Source of the DNA: Symsagittifera roscoffensis
Lineage: Eukaryota; Xenacoelomorpha; Acoela; Convolutidae
Reading direction: 5' to 3'
DNA length: 64,000 bases
Assembly (NCBI RefSeq): GCF_963678635.1
Contig: NC_087071.1
Location: 40,193,797-40,257,796, forward strand
Shown: piece after piece, positions 12,831-24,280 of the stretch
How the letters are laid out: each line of letters starts with the position of its first letter
How positions within the stretch are numbered: the first letter of the stretch is position 1
Translations under genes and position numbers: made by a program
The notes under the pieces: model-generated
What the model was told of the DNA's origin: nothing
Seen by the model: the letters and a program-made list of their open reading frames with translations, nothing else
The model's database searches: none

Positions 12831-14208
12831 TTACTTTTCTTTTAATTCATTCAAAAAGCCTTGTTGAAATCTGAACTTTATCATAATGAAATATCAGCTA
12901 AGAACCATTTTTGTTGATTGTTCTGAGGTCCAAATGCTCTGAGGTCCAAAAATAGTTGTCAAGGCTCCTTAATTATCCTAAAATGTCATATTTAAAATGG
13001 CTCAATCCATTTCAAAAAACCGCTCAAAAACCTTCAAAAAACCGCTGAAAACGATCATTTTAAAGCAAGCGTGATTGTCTATAAAACAGCTCAAACAGCT
13101 CAAGTTTTGCTTAAATTTGGGTTCGAAATCTCGACTCGGCAGTGGAATGATTGACTTTCTAAAAAACTAGCCTATTGGATTTCTTAAAATGAGTCTATTT
13201 TTGGATTTCTATGGTCGAACTAAATGAATAAAAAATAAGATATAGCTTGAGAATGGACTAATTGATTCTAATTGATAAGTTTCTAGAAAAAGTTTGATTG
13301 TTGAGCTTGAATCGACTGCTCCCTCAAAAAAAAGATCAAATATTGGATATGGCGTCAAGGTTAACTCGAAGCCTTTCAGTGATGAACACTAACAGCACCT
13401 TTTAATTGATCTGAAGACTGGTGTGAAAATCACAACTTTCTCAAGCTCTCTTGATTTTTATTTTAGAAGTCAATGCTAGGGCAACTGACAAATAGATAAA
13501 ACTTAGCTAAGTGGTAAAATCATATGACTGAGGCTAACTGGAATAAAATCTCAATGTTGTTCAAGATCGTTTATCGTGACTGGAAGAAAAGCAAATAAAA
13601 ACTAATTAGGTCACATCTGTCTGCAAACAGGAGCTGAAAGAATTTTGTAGGAAAAAACAGCGATGAAGTTCATTTATTGTAAAAGGAAGAAACAGCATCA
13701 ACAAAATATTAGGAGTTAAAATATAATCGGCTGGACAAATGTGTACGAAAAAAAATGAATGAGAAAAAAAAGAAAAAAAAGAAACTAAAAGTAATTACAG
13801 TGTAAAAATTATTTTTATTCATTAAAAATTCTTCCACAATACGGGCTCTTTTTCCGGAAACTGACCCCTTAGAACCGTTTTTTTGATAAATTTCACCATA
13901 AAATGGTTTCTCTTCGCACTTATTCTAGAGTTTCATTTTTTTTACCACACCAAAGACCCTCATGAAAATCTTTGATTTAGAGGTTTTGCATGTAGTTAAA
14001 ACAGAGTTTTTGCTGAATATTGCGAACACAAACAATGAAACGCTGTGGAAAAAAAATCATAAAAAAGGGTTAAAAGAGAAACTTCCTTTTTCGTGTTGTT
14101 CCCGAGCTGATCTGACGCCTCAAGAAGGCATCTGATTCTCATCTGCATCATATTCTCTTGACAAACCTCGAACACTGGCCAACAAAAGGTGTTCTCGCAA
14201 GACTTTTA
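12831..14208. other. Intergenic; contains first member of a diverged duplication
   Basis: No supported gene. About 13530-13700 resembles 15560-15680: both carry an AGAGCTGAA / GGAGCTGAA block followed by a TTTTGTAGGAAAAAACAGCG-like stretch. The copy here is broken as a reading frame, whereas the downstream copy is open. Confidence 0.4.
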
Positions 14209-14490
14209 GCGAGAAAAAATCAAGGTCTTAACTAATCATAATTCTCGTGAACGAAGTACTGTGTGTGAGAAAACTGAAAGACCGAAACAAAGTTCTCTAG
14301 TATTTTAGGCGTTGTTTTAAGTTTGTTTTACCAATGTCTTCATTTTTGCGTATTTTATGACATTGAAATCTGTTTTAAATACCGAAGTTTTCTGGCAACT
14401 CGTTATTCTTACCGGTTAATTTACGTTTGAAATGAAATGTTGTCAATCAGCCAGCTACCCGAAACCGATCTACCTCAGAACCAAAACGAT
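14209..14490. repeat. Direct repeat of about 0.3 kb, copy 1
   Basis: GCGAGAAAAAATCAAGGTCT, the AACGAAGTACTGTGTGTGAG block and ATGTTGTCAATCAGCCAGCT recur in the same order at 14615-14935 with substitutions and short indels. The interval between the copies (14491-14614) holds a GC-richer spacer. Confidence 0.75.
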
Positions 14491-14614
14491 GCAAAAATAT
14501 GGTCCGCCGACTCGGATCGGAGCAGTTCCTGGAAATGAGAGCTGACCCGGCTGACCTTGTAGCTCTCACCTCTTCTCGCTCTGTTGGGGGGCGCGGATGG
14601 TCTCGCTAGAGTTT

Positions 14615-14935
14615 TATCGAGGAAAAATTAAGGTCATAACTAATGACTTTTCTGGTGAACGAAGAACAGTGTGTGAGAAAAGTCGGAAATTGAATGACCG
14701 AAACAAAGTTCACTATTTTTTGAGGCGCTGTTTTAAAATTGTTTCATCATTTTTTTTCATTTTTGCTTATTTTATGACATTGATATCTGCTTTTTAAAAC
14801 AGAAGTTTTATGGCAACTCGTTGTTCTTTGCTGACTTGTAATTTCCGATAGTTACGGTTTAATTTACGTTTGAAGTGAAATGTTGTCAATCAGCCAGCTA
14901 CCCGAAACCGATCTACCTCAGAACCGAAACGAGGC
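14615..14935. repeat. Direct repeat of about 0.3 kb, copy 2
   Basis: Second copy of 14209-14490, with an extra segment of about 35 bases near 14825-14860. A 66-codon frame at 14597-14797 lies across its left edge and shows no domain. Confidence 0.75.
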
Positions 14936-15501
14936 AGAAAGAAAAGTAGATACACGAAAAAGGAAGAAAGATTTGATTTTTCCAATTATAAATTGCTCAC
15001 AAGTAGATATAAAAACAACCACTTAGGAGAGGACAGACAACGGCATCTTCGGATGCATCAAGTGTGTGAACCGATACGGTGAATGTTTAGAAAAAAATGA
15101 CACAAAAATTCTAATACTAAAACCTAATTATTAAGAAAAGTCAAATTAAAATTAACAATCGTACGCCGTCGAGCTTTGAATGACGCGCTGCAATGTGTTT
15201 CGGACTGGAAGAAAAACTAGAGACCAAGTTCACTCATTGGTCATGAAGCTGAGTGTTCCCATAAACTTTTGAGTAACTGGACTTTGAACACACCCTCATT
15301 AGTGGACTGAAAAGAATTTCGTTGTAAAATTAACAGAGAGAATGAGAAATGAAGAGGCTGTTGTAACAACGAAAAAATTAAACGGTCTAGTGAAGAATTG
15401 AACAAGAAATAACTAAAAATGATTGGGAGCCTTTGCTTCAGTACCTGCTACTTTTGACAAAAATTTAAGTGAGTGGTGAAAACCTATGACTGCACTCAGC
15501 C

Positions 15502-15726
15502 TTGAACAGAAATCTGAGGCCAATTTACAAAGCTAACGGGAAAAACGCAATGACGTTGAAATTAATTCATTGTGGAAAATCCCTTGATTACGTCACGCTT
15601 GTTTTATGTTGTAGAAAAGAGCTGAATGAGTTCTGTAGCAAAAACAACGGCGAGGTTAAATTACCGCAGGGCAAGAAAAACAATCAACGAATCAATTTCG
15701 ACTGGAGGCGTGATGAGAAGATATGA
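15502..15726 (+). CDS. Hypothetical exon-like ORF (74 aa), one member of a duplicated segment
   Basis: Open frame from ATG 15502 to a TGA at 15724. The C-terminal half is polar and basic, with runs of K, N and R, and the segment is related to a broken copy at about 13530-13700. No domain is recognised, no signal peptide is present, and no splice partner was found. It may be an exon of a gene whose other parts I could not see, or an accidental frame in a repeat. Confidence 0.25.
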   Translation: MNRNLRPIYKANGKNAMTLKLIHCGKSLDYVTLVLCCRKELNEFCSKNNGEVKLPQGKKNNQRINFDWRRDEKI

Positions 15727-17511
15727 AAAAAAAAGGTTTAAAACACCTGCGAGAAAAATGGAATTATAGCTGTTTGTAGTCAACTAATCTAAAATTATGT
15801 AACAAGAAAACTTTAAGCCACTCGCGCATTTTATAGGAAAATGGACCCTATGATTTGAACAACTTTACTATAAATTGGTTCCTTTCAGCACGTCTCCTCA
15901 AAAACTTGTTTTTATTACCACAGAACTTGGATTATAAGAACTTGGATTTAGTCTCATAGCGTTTTGTTAACACCGAGAAGAATATGCAGTTCGCATACAA
16001 GGAATAAAAATGCCAAAAACTGGCTCTGGAAAAAGATATTAAGAAAAAAAACAAGATGTAAAAAAGAAAATCTTTGAACTAGGTTGAAATTGATCTCCCA
16101 ACCTAGAGATGAAGAATAATGTAACCTCTGCGCTCTACTTCTTGTCAATCTACGACCACTGGCCATCAATAGTGGATACCCAGTACGCTATTGATTTTCT
16201 AATGCTAAAAATAAAACATTTGAGATTCAACGGAGAAGAACCCCGTGCTGGAGAGATTAAGAATCCGACGTGCTTCCCTTGTCAATCGCTAAACATCAAA
16301 ACAAATACAGAAGCTGCTCTTAAAAATCCAATACTAGAAACACAACAGTTGATATGTACAGAGTCGACCCCCGCCCCGATCTGGAGATTAAGGGATTAAC
16401 GTCCATGCACAAGACGTTAGATGTTTTGAATCGCAACAGATGTTTTGAATCGCCACTGCTATGCCATTAAAATGGCATCAAATGAACTGTTTCATATACG
16501 CGTAGGTTTGGAAAAAAAAGACTTCGTTATTTGATACTACGCTCAGTATCTTTTTTGTTCAAAGAAGGGAAAACTCGGCGACTTGCTTAATCCTCATTAC
16601 ACCACCCTCGACTTAAGAAAATCTTTGAATATTGCGCTTTGTACTTTGTTTTACCTAGTTTCGTCCCAGGTCAGTGATGTGAAATCGTGACCTGTAAATT
16701 TTCTTGAGTCCTACTGCCATTCAATTTTTTTGTTTGTTCTATCCGCCAAAGTCTTTTCATAATTCGCACCTCGGCTAGAAGTAAATTATTGAGATGCGCC
16801 GTTCAGTCTTTTTCTTTAAGTCGCGCCGCTACCTTTATAAGTCACGCCACGCCTCAAACAAAAACTCAAGCACAAAAACAACAAACTTTATAAAAAGTTA
16901 TTTCGACGACGAGATTTAAGAAAAGAGCTAGGTGGATTCAAGAAGGAGTGGACTTGGCCCGAAATAAGTCTTTGGCGTTTAAGAAATTGTCGCACAAAAA
17001 AGGGAAGATATGGATGCCCGTCAATTTTTTTCCGATCGCTGCGGCTTTTTTAACTTCTACAGAGTCTGTAGTTGGCATTTTAAATCTGGCTACTTACTTA
17101 TGTCGCGCTAATCACAACAGTGTTTTGGGTCGAATTTAATTTTTTTTGATCGCACCTATTTTGATACGCCAAGACTCAGTCGAGCCGGTCTTAAATTGCC
17201 CATGAAGTCGCGCTGATCTGGAATTTTTAAATTTGGGTCGCGCCGATCTTATCTTAGTCTTCGTCAAAGGTTATCTTAGTCTGCGTCATTGGAAAATTAG
17301 TTATCGGAAACATTTGAAAACTAAATCGAAACTATTTGCATTCTCATTCTATTTACATTTTTAATCAAGACAACTAAACTTACTTCTCACACAGATCTGT
17401 CGTTGAGGTATAAAAACTACATTATTGAAAGGTCATCATAAAATTATAAAAGGCAGATAAATTATCTTCGTAATATCTTCGAGTTATCTTCGAGTTTAAG
17501 CTTAGTAATTT
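15727..17511. other. Intergenic; scattered GTCGCGCC-type motifs
   Basis: No supported gene. Open frames at 16109-16399 and 16948-17139 (plus) have ordinary composition but no domain or partner exon. Between 16760 and 17240 a short motif like GTCGCGCCGATCTT or a variant (GTCGCGCCGC, GTCACGCCAC, GTCGCGCTGATC, TCGCGCTAATC) recurs irregularly; its meaning is unknown. Confidence 0.4.
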
Positions 17512-18544
17512 TCATTGGTTGATGATATACACTTCCAAATGAAGTTTATCATTTCTGATCCAACCGCTTTTGTAGAAGAAAACTTCATGTAAACTCATAA
17601 AATCATCTGAACAAACAGCATACGCGCCCATCTTACTGCAATATTTCACGCTATCTTGTTTTATTTCACATTTCATCTCTTTCGATTTGTTTAGGTCATT
17701 CCAGTTTAGAAGTTTATATTTTACCTCTAAATTATGCAAATGCTCTTCATTTCGTGTGCCAATTTTCCAGCAAAGTGTTTCATCAGCCTTCCAAGTTTTT
17801 AGCTCGTTTTCTTCCGTCTTTTCAGTAACCGAAGCGGTCACCGAAAACCTGAATCCGCCCAATTCCATGAACTGTTGGCTACCGTTCAAAAAATGTGGAA
17901 TTTGATTAGAAATTGGAATTTGAGCAGAAAATCTGAAACCTGCCTCTGAAATCAGCAATTTACTATCTTCTCGTTTCATCAACCGAAAAGCTGATGAAAA
18001 TGTCCCGGGCTTAACATTTTGAACAGTCCCAGCCTTGACGTTTTTCACCCATTCTTTGTCGGCTGAGAGAACTTTTGGCTCAATGACCAGTTTTTCCACC
18101 TCGTCGAGTTTTTTCTGGTACAACTTCATCATATATTTGTGATAAGCAACTTCTGATTTAAGCTGCGCAATATTTTTGGTCAAAGCTTGGATTTCTACTT
18201 TATTTTGAAGTTTTTCAACCCTCTGAATTGCTGATGAACAAATACTATCAATAACGTTTTTCAATATCTTCAAATTGTGATCTTTATGATACAGACTAAC
18301 GCATTGTGCACACGAAGGTTCTCGACATGTGACACACCAAAATTCCTGCTCCCATTTTGTGTGCATGCGGCAGAAAGGTAACGTAATTTTGACCGAGTTT
18401 TGAGGAATTTGCCACAAAGCCTCTTCGCCTTGCTGGCTTGGTGACAACAGTTTCAAGCCATCTCTTATTTCGAACATGGGCTTTAGATCCACTATGTTCA
18501 CTGCGTGTTCTGCGTTGCAAATTGCACATTTAAGTAATACTGCC
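17512..18544 (-). CDS. TRIM-like protein, exon 2: end of RING, B-box, coiled coil, MATH-like domain
   Basis: Second coding exon of a RING/B-box/coiled-coil/MATH protein, probably a cytoplasmic E3 ubiquitin ligase of the type known from TRIM37. The acceptor (TGTGTTTTAG before 18544) restores one codon exactly with the donor of the RING exon at 22660. The exon opens with the final CxxC of the RING (CAIC), then a B-box-2 with ligands C-x2-H-x9-C-x2-C-x4-C-x2-C and two downstream histidines. A charged, heptad-like helical stretch follows, consistent with the coiled coil. The C-terminal third, ending in a hydrophobic LEVYIIN-like strand, reads as a MATH fold. Joined to exon 1 the predicted protein is 400 residues, shorter than TRIM37. 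The domain reading of the C-terminus is the least certain part; the RING and B-box ligands are seen directly. The minus-strand frame above 18544 is intron. Confidence 0.85.
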
Positions 18545-20041
18545 CTAAAACACAGTCTGATGAGTTTGCTAGTTTCATAAAACAAAAATCTTCCTGATTT
18601 CTAGATTGACTATTAACAGGCAATCCTTAAAACAGACGCCTCAAGAAGTGCGTTTTGCTGATTTTATATACGAATCCGGTTTTTCTGCTTTTATAATAAT
18701 AAAAAGTTGAGAAAGTAAAATTTTTTTACGAGAATTCAAAAAATTTTACCTTCCTGTCCAGGTTCCTTGACGGGTTCAGACTTCAAGCCAGGTTTCATGC
18801 AATAAGTGACAAAAAATTTGGCTTCCGATCATCATATTCAATCAAAAATGAATTAGTATTTTGTACTGAATCATTCCGGAAAACAATTGTTATCAAAAAA
18901 TTTGTTGCTAACTCCTTCCTTGATCTTTTAAAGGCATCATACTCCATCAGCCACATTTTTATAAGGTTTAAAGTTGCAATTTTAGGTATCTCAAAAATCT
19001 CGATTGATATGATTGAACTTTTGTGAATGATAGAAAACAAAAAATCAGACAAAAATCAATGATTTTTTAAAGACGTTCAACAAGGTGCATTCCTTGGACC
19101 TATTTTTTATTCTATATAGTCTGAACTACCAAATATCAAACTGATGCCAAGGTTCAACACGCCAAAGTGTTCAACTTGACATACGCTGTAAGACTCTGTC
19201 AAGATATTTCGAAAGGCATTCATTAAATTTGACATTTGAAAAACTTTAAAAAAAACAGAATTCATTGTTGCAGCAAATTTAGTAAATTTCAAATTATTAG
19301 ATAAAATTTTCCACCGAAACTGAGAGAGTTGAAGAAAAACCATTTGTCAATATTTTTAGAGTTCTATCCAATCCAACTAAAAAAAACAAGAAAAAAAGCT
19401 TAAGAAAAACGGCATGGTATTTGAATATTAAAACCTATAAGAAAGCCCTTACCAAAAACATTAGACGCTGCCAATAAGTGCCCTCTTATGTGAAGCCACT
19501 AACACTAGCCGGCTATTTTACTCAAAGAAAAAGCAAAAAATTGAGTTGTTTAGAACAAAACGAAAAATTTGTTCCTAGCTTATATATCAACTTAGATTAT
19601 CCAAACATCAATAAGTAAACCTAGTCATAAAACAGCCGTCTCAAACAGCAATACGAAATTTCTTTTAATTTTTTATGATAGCTCTACGTGTTTGGAACAA
19701 CATACAAGAACTTAATATACTAAAGAAATTTCTATCTTATTTTACAATTCATTATCAAAATTTTTAATAAGCTTTTATTTCAAAAAAAAATAGTTGCATC
19801 CTATGGAACGGGTACATACAGGGTATTCTGAAAAATTTAAAGGTAAAAATGCTTACATTTTTTGAAGTGAAAGTCCTATTAAAACCATTTCTGAAAAGAG
19901 TACTTTTTTCAACCATCAAAGAGTATACGAAAACAAAGATTTTAGTTGATAGATACAGTGGAAATTATCCACAATTAGCCAAGATACTTTTTTTGCCCTT
20001 TTCCACAGATGATCAACCGCTTTAAAAATTTTCGTGCTTTC
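18545..20041 (-). other. Intron of the TRIM-like gene, AT-rich proximal part
   Basis: Lies between the acceptor at 18545 and the terminal-inverted-repeat element at 20042. Minus-strand open frames at 18795-19052 and 19107-19343 have no recognised domain, and the exon 1/exon 2 junction already joins in phase without them. They could be optional exons, but nothing supports that. Confidence 0.5.
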
Positions 20042-21665
20042 TACTGCGCGGGTCACCGTTTCTACTCAATCTGTAAGCTCTGGCAAACTTCTCGGGTTGA
20101 CTCTATGAACTTCTGATTGGGTCCATCCTCAGAACCAAAAGTCGAGGGTGTTAAGGCACAGACTCTGTGGTTAAGGTCCAGACGCCTTGGTTTTTCCTTG
20201 ATATTTGTACTTTTCAAAACTATGAGGGTTGATTGGTGACCAGAACCGGGTGTTTTGCAAAATTGGTGCGGTTTCAAGCACCCGACAATTTATGTCTCCA
20301 CAAAATGGCCCCACAAGATAGGTTTTGGTCGAAGGATGATTCATCGTGAAACCAATTGATTTATTTCGTTTATTTTATTTCGTTTATTTAGTTTTTTTCC
20401 CCTTATTTTGTTTTATCACTTCATTTTTCATACAGATTTTTTTAGGAATTAAGTATTTTTAAGGATAGAAGTCCATTATTGCCCTAGACGCTTTAAGCTC
20501 CTGAGACTTTTTTAGCATGATCTCCAAAGTACTCTTCTAAAATACAAAAAAACATCGGACTGGAAAAAACTTATTTACCGGGTTTAAAATGAATAGACGA
20601 TTGAATGTTTTCCAGCAGACCGGCCACGAAACAGTTAATCAAGTAAAGCGTTAATTTCAAAGGCGGTATCGACAAAAGAAGTCGCTTACCAAGCAAAAAA
20701 AGTCGAATTTTGAAATCGGTCATAGATTATCTCAGCTGGCTCTCATTATGGTCACTTTTGGTCAAATTGTCGCTATACAACAAAACTGTTCTGCTGTTTG
20801 GTATCATTTGACTAGGCTCATGATCCAATTCATGGTTGACTCATGATCCGATTCTTTTTGAGCGATGTTTCGCCTTTTTGACCGAAGTTTTTTTTGTCAA
20901 AAACCGAAGACCGAAACCTCAAGAATCGGTGGAAACAGAGCAGTTTTTCGATTTTTGATTTTCTTGAGGTTGTTAAATTGAACGTCCAAAACAGACAAAG
21001 AGGAAAAAAACAAGTTCAAATGCTAGCTTCCGATAAAAAGTGCTGTTTGGTAAATCATGCGGTAATAATAGCTCATTTTAGGTCCGTATATGTGAAAAAA
21101 CTCATCTTTGAACCAATATTTCAAATGTTATTTTCCTGGTTGACGATAATGCTTGTCATTCAGATTCATACATAAAAAAAAATTACATACTTTTTAAGAT
21201 TAGAAAAAAGCGCTTACCATACATGTTCATTCTATGAAAAAATTCTAATCATTTATCTTCATATTATGAAAAAAAGCTGGCCATAAAACTTTATACTATG
21301 AAAAAGTGCTTACTACACAGTTTCAAACACAGTTTGTCATTCATCTTAATATTCTGAGCAAAAATTGCTCTGTTTTTGTCTCCACCTATCTTGTGAAGCC
21401 ATTTTGTGGAGACAAAAAATGTCGGGTGCCTGACACCGCACCAATTTTGTAAAACACCCGGTTCTGGTCACCAACCAACCCTCATAGTTTTGAAAAGTAC
21501 AAATATCAAGGAAAAACCAAGGCGTCTGGACGTTAACTACAGAGTCTGTGCCTTAACACCCTCAGCTTTTGGTTCTGAGGATGGACCCAATCAGAAGTTC
21601 ATAGAGTCAAACCGAGAAGCTTGCCAGAGCTTACAGATTGTGTAAAAATGGTGACCCGCGCGGTA
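20042..21665. mobile_element. DNA element with 281-bp terminal inverted repeats, inside the TRIM-like intron
   Basis: 20042-20322 and 21385-21665 are inverted copies of each other with roughly 90% identity by eye: CGCGCGGGTCACC-type outer ends and CCTATCTTGTG-type inner ends. Both outer ends are flanked by TA, which would fit a TA target duplication as made by several cut-and-paste superfamilies. The 1.06-kb interior contains an open frame at 20894-21175 (plus, 93 codons) with no transposase motif, so the element is probably non-autonomous. Frames inside the inverted repeats (20062-20277 minus, 21406-21645 plus) are mirror images produced by the repeat and not genes. Two independent insertions in opposite orientation is the alternative reading. 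Confidence 0.7.
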
Positions 21666-22510
21666 TACAGTTTCAAACTATGAAAAATTGTTAGTCATTC
21701 TTCTTCATTTTCTGAGAAAACAATGTTGGCCATGCAATTTCATACTATGAAAAAAAAATTACCATACGTTTTTAGGCTATGAAAAAGTCCTTGCCATGCA
21801 ATTTTAAACTTAAAAAAAAAAGCTTATCTTTCATCTTCATTTAATGTAAAAAAATCATGGCCATACAAATTCATACTATGAAAAAAATTACCATACTTTT
21901 TCAGACTAGGAAAAAATGTTTGTCATTCATCTCCATATTCTGAGAAAAAAAATACCCTACGTTTTTAGACTATGAAAAAATGCTTGCCATACAATTTCAA
22001 ACTTTGAAATTCAATAGCCGGCTTTTTTTCATAATATGAAGATAAAAGAGAGGAATTTTTTGGATAGTGTGAAATTGTTACGGTAAGCACCTTTTCAGAG
22101 ACTAAAAATGTATGGTAAACTTTATTTTCCATAGTCTGAAATGGTATTGTAAGTATTTTTTCCTAGTCTGAAAAAGTATGGTAATTTTTTTTCATAGTAT
22201 GAATTTGTATGGCCAGGATATTTTCTCATAAAATGAAGATGAAAGATGAATTTTTTTAAGACTAGGAAAAAAATACTTACAATACCATCTCAGACTGTGG
22301 AAAATAAAGCTTACCATACATTTTTAGTCTCTGAAAAGGTGCTTACCATAACAATTTCACACTATGCAAAAAATTCTTCTCTTTTATCTTCATATTATGA
22401 AAAAAAAGCCGGCCATTGAATTTCATACTATGAAAAAAAAAATTACTTACTTTTTCAGATTAAAAAAAGTGCTTACCATACAATTTCATACTATGAAAAA
22501 ATTGAGTAAA
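21190..22510. repeat. Palindromic satellite of about 55-bp units
   Basis: Short units built from CATACAATTTCATACTATG plus an A-run, alternating with a TTTTTAGACTATGAAAAA type, repeat across this interval. The array contains a large near-perfect inverted repeat: arm 22008-22176 against arm 22256-22424, with a spacer of about 80 bases. The TRIM-like intron would therefore fold into a long hairpin when transcribed. The TIR element ends inside this array (21385-21665), which suggests the element inserted into it. Confidence 0.75.
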
Positions 22511-22659
22511 ACTATGAGTGATATTTCTTATAGAATCAATAAATGAAAACTCATTGATAGGCAACTTTCTTGCATGGACGTCGACCCGCTGATAAAAGCA
22601 AAGCATTTTTTGGCCAAACAAGTTTTCACAAGTTAATAAAAATAAACAGTTTTGCCTAC

Positions 22660-22829
22660 CCATTAGCGTTAGTATTCTGTAGACTATACAAACACAGACG
22701 AGGATGACCGCAATACATATGACCACAAGGTAGTATTCTGGGGTCCCAAAACACATCACAGCAAATAGAGCAAGTAAAGTTGTCAGTGATGTCTTTCCGT
22801 GTGAAATCTCCTGATGAGCTGCACGCCAT
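22660..22829 (-). CDS. TRIM-like protein, exon 1: start codon and RING finger
   Basis: First coding exon of the gene completed at 17512-18544. On the minus strand the ATG at 22829 sits in AAAATGG context and is followed by about 20 residues, then a RING-HC: CSIC, a D-P-x-I-L-P-CGH core at the usual spacing, and later cysteines. The last CxxC pair is supplied by exon 2. The exon stops at a GTAGGC donor after base 22660 in phase 2, and exon 2 supplies the single missing base. The plus-strand frame 22780-23001 and the longer minus-strand frame 22460-22759 overlap this exon and are shadows. The C6 position of the RING is unusual (a CGHPRLC arrangement instead of C-x2-C), a variant that needs comparison with relatives. 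Confidence 0.85.
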
Positions 22830-23270
22830 TTTTCAACACTTCAGAAAGTTATTTGTGAGATATTCTGACGGATCAGCAGTTTGGCTGGAGAAACTTGAAG
22901 GGGTGAACGCTGGCTGTTGGAGTCTAAAATATCATAAACTTTTGAAAACCGGAACAGAAAATTGGTATACCTTGGTACATTTTTTTCGCAATAACGAGTA
23001 GCGTTATTTCATTTGAGAATTTTTTTCTAGCAAGCTTTTATTAAAAAGGTCAACAGTGCACTGATTTGATTTCAATTCAAGTTGATGGCTTGAAAAATTG
23101 TAAAATTTTTGAAGCCAGCTAACAAGCAAACTTTCGAAACAAATTTAAATTTTAACAACGATCTAAAACTTTGATCTAAAACTAGGATTGATAATTGTAA
23201 ATTCATAATCACACGCCATTTTTGTTCTTTACGTCCGGTGAACAGTGACAAGGCTTCTATTATGACTGGA

Positions 23271-23698
23271 AGGAATTTCAAATCTTAGTTTCGGCCATCG
23301 ATATTTGTTTTGCTGTGAGATGTCAGTTTTTATGATGAAAAAAGTCAAACCCGGGCCAAGGTCAAATAAGGTCGGATCAAACAAACCCGAACAGTAACAG
23401 CCGCACCGATACTGAAACCGAGAACAATAGTCTGGACTTCGTTTTTTAGTCGCGCACAAAGTCTGGAAATGTCGTAAACCGGTCGACTGATTTACGACAT
23501 TTCCAGACTTTGTGCGCGACTAAAAAACCCAGTCCAGACTATTGTTTTCGGTTTCAGTATTGGTGCGGCTGTTATTGTTCGGGTTTGTTTGATCCGACCT
23601 TATATGACCTTGGCCCAGGTTTGAATTTTTTCATTATTAAAACTGACATCTTACAGCAAAAAAATATGGATGGCCGAAACTAAGATTTGAAATTCCTT
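23271..23698. repeat. Long near-perfect inverted repeat (208-bp arms) upstream of the TRIM-like start codon
   Basis: 23271-23478 and 23491-23698 are reverse complements with few mismatches, separated by 12 bases. The innermost arms read GTCGTAAA and TTTACGAC; the outermost share AAGGAATTTCAAATCTTAGT and its complement. A transcript through it would form one long hairpin. It lies about 440 bp upstream of the TRIM-like ATG. The minus-strand frame 23229-23459 is an arm of the hairpin and not a gene. No transposon terminus or target duplication was identified. Confidence 0.9.
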
Positions 23699-24280
23699 CT
23701 CGTGATAATCTGAAATTTAATTACATCCGGCAATTCGTCGCGTCATAGTCTTGAATCTAGTCGAGGTATGGCCGAAAATTATTTAATAGCCTTATAACTT
23801 TGATACCTTTAATTTTATGAATCTTATATTCTTTTTAGTTTAAGCTGTTATTTCGTGCGGTAACGGTTAAAGGAAATGCAAAAGATTCACAAGAGTTTTA
23901 TAAAGCATTTAGCGGTAAAAGTTAGGAGGTTTTATGCAGGTTTTTTTGAGTTAAGGAGGTGTCTCGTTCGTTTTTGCTCTCAAGTCGGTACATCGTCTAA
24001 GTTCTTCTAACGTCATTGATTGACCTAAGGTGTCTATGGCTTCGACAACAGTCGATAATGTCACAATTTGGAGGCTCCATGGGACTGTCCGTCGGGTCGT
24101 ACTGGTTTTCTCGCACTATTGGGTCAAATTCAACCTTCGTGTGTGGCGATGTAGGAGAGTGGATAGAAAATGCCGTCTATATGTTCTTTGCTTAATTTTG
24201 GGTGGTAAGATTTACGATGGTTACCAGCGGAATATCTAATTCAATTGTTACGGCCTCAAATGATGAAATAAGAGGAGTAT
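23699..24280. other. Intergenic, no supported gene
   Basis: The frame at 24030-24239 (plus) lacks any domain. The decayed Ty3/gypsy element may extend into the right part of this interval, but I could not follow coding similarity below about 24280. Confidence 0.4.

Noticed and set aside
13090..13150. GGGTTCGAAATCTC resembling a tRNA T-arm
   Set aside because: No tRNA body around it; the rest cannot fold into a cloverleaf.
20062..21645. Mirror-image 71- and 79-codon frames in the TIR element
   Set aside because: They are produced by the inverted termini and read the same sequence on opposite strands; no domain.
21190..22510. CRISPR-like regular repeats
   Set aside because: Units are diverged, adjacent without unique spacers and arranged as a palindrome; the DNA is eukaryotic.
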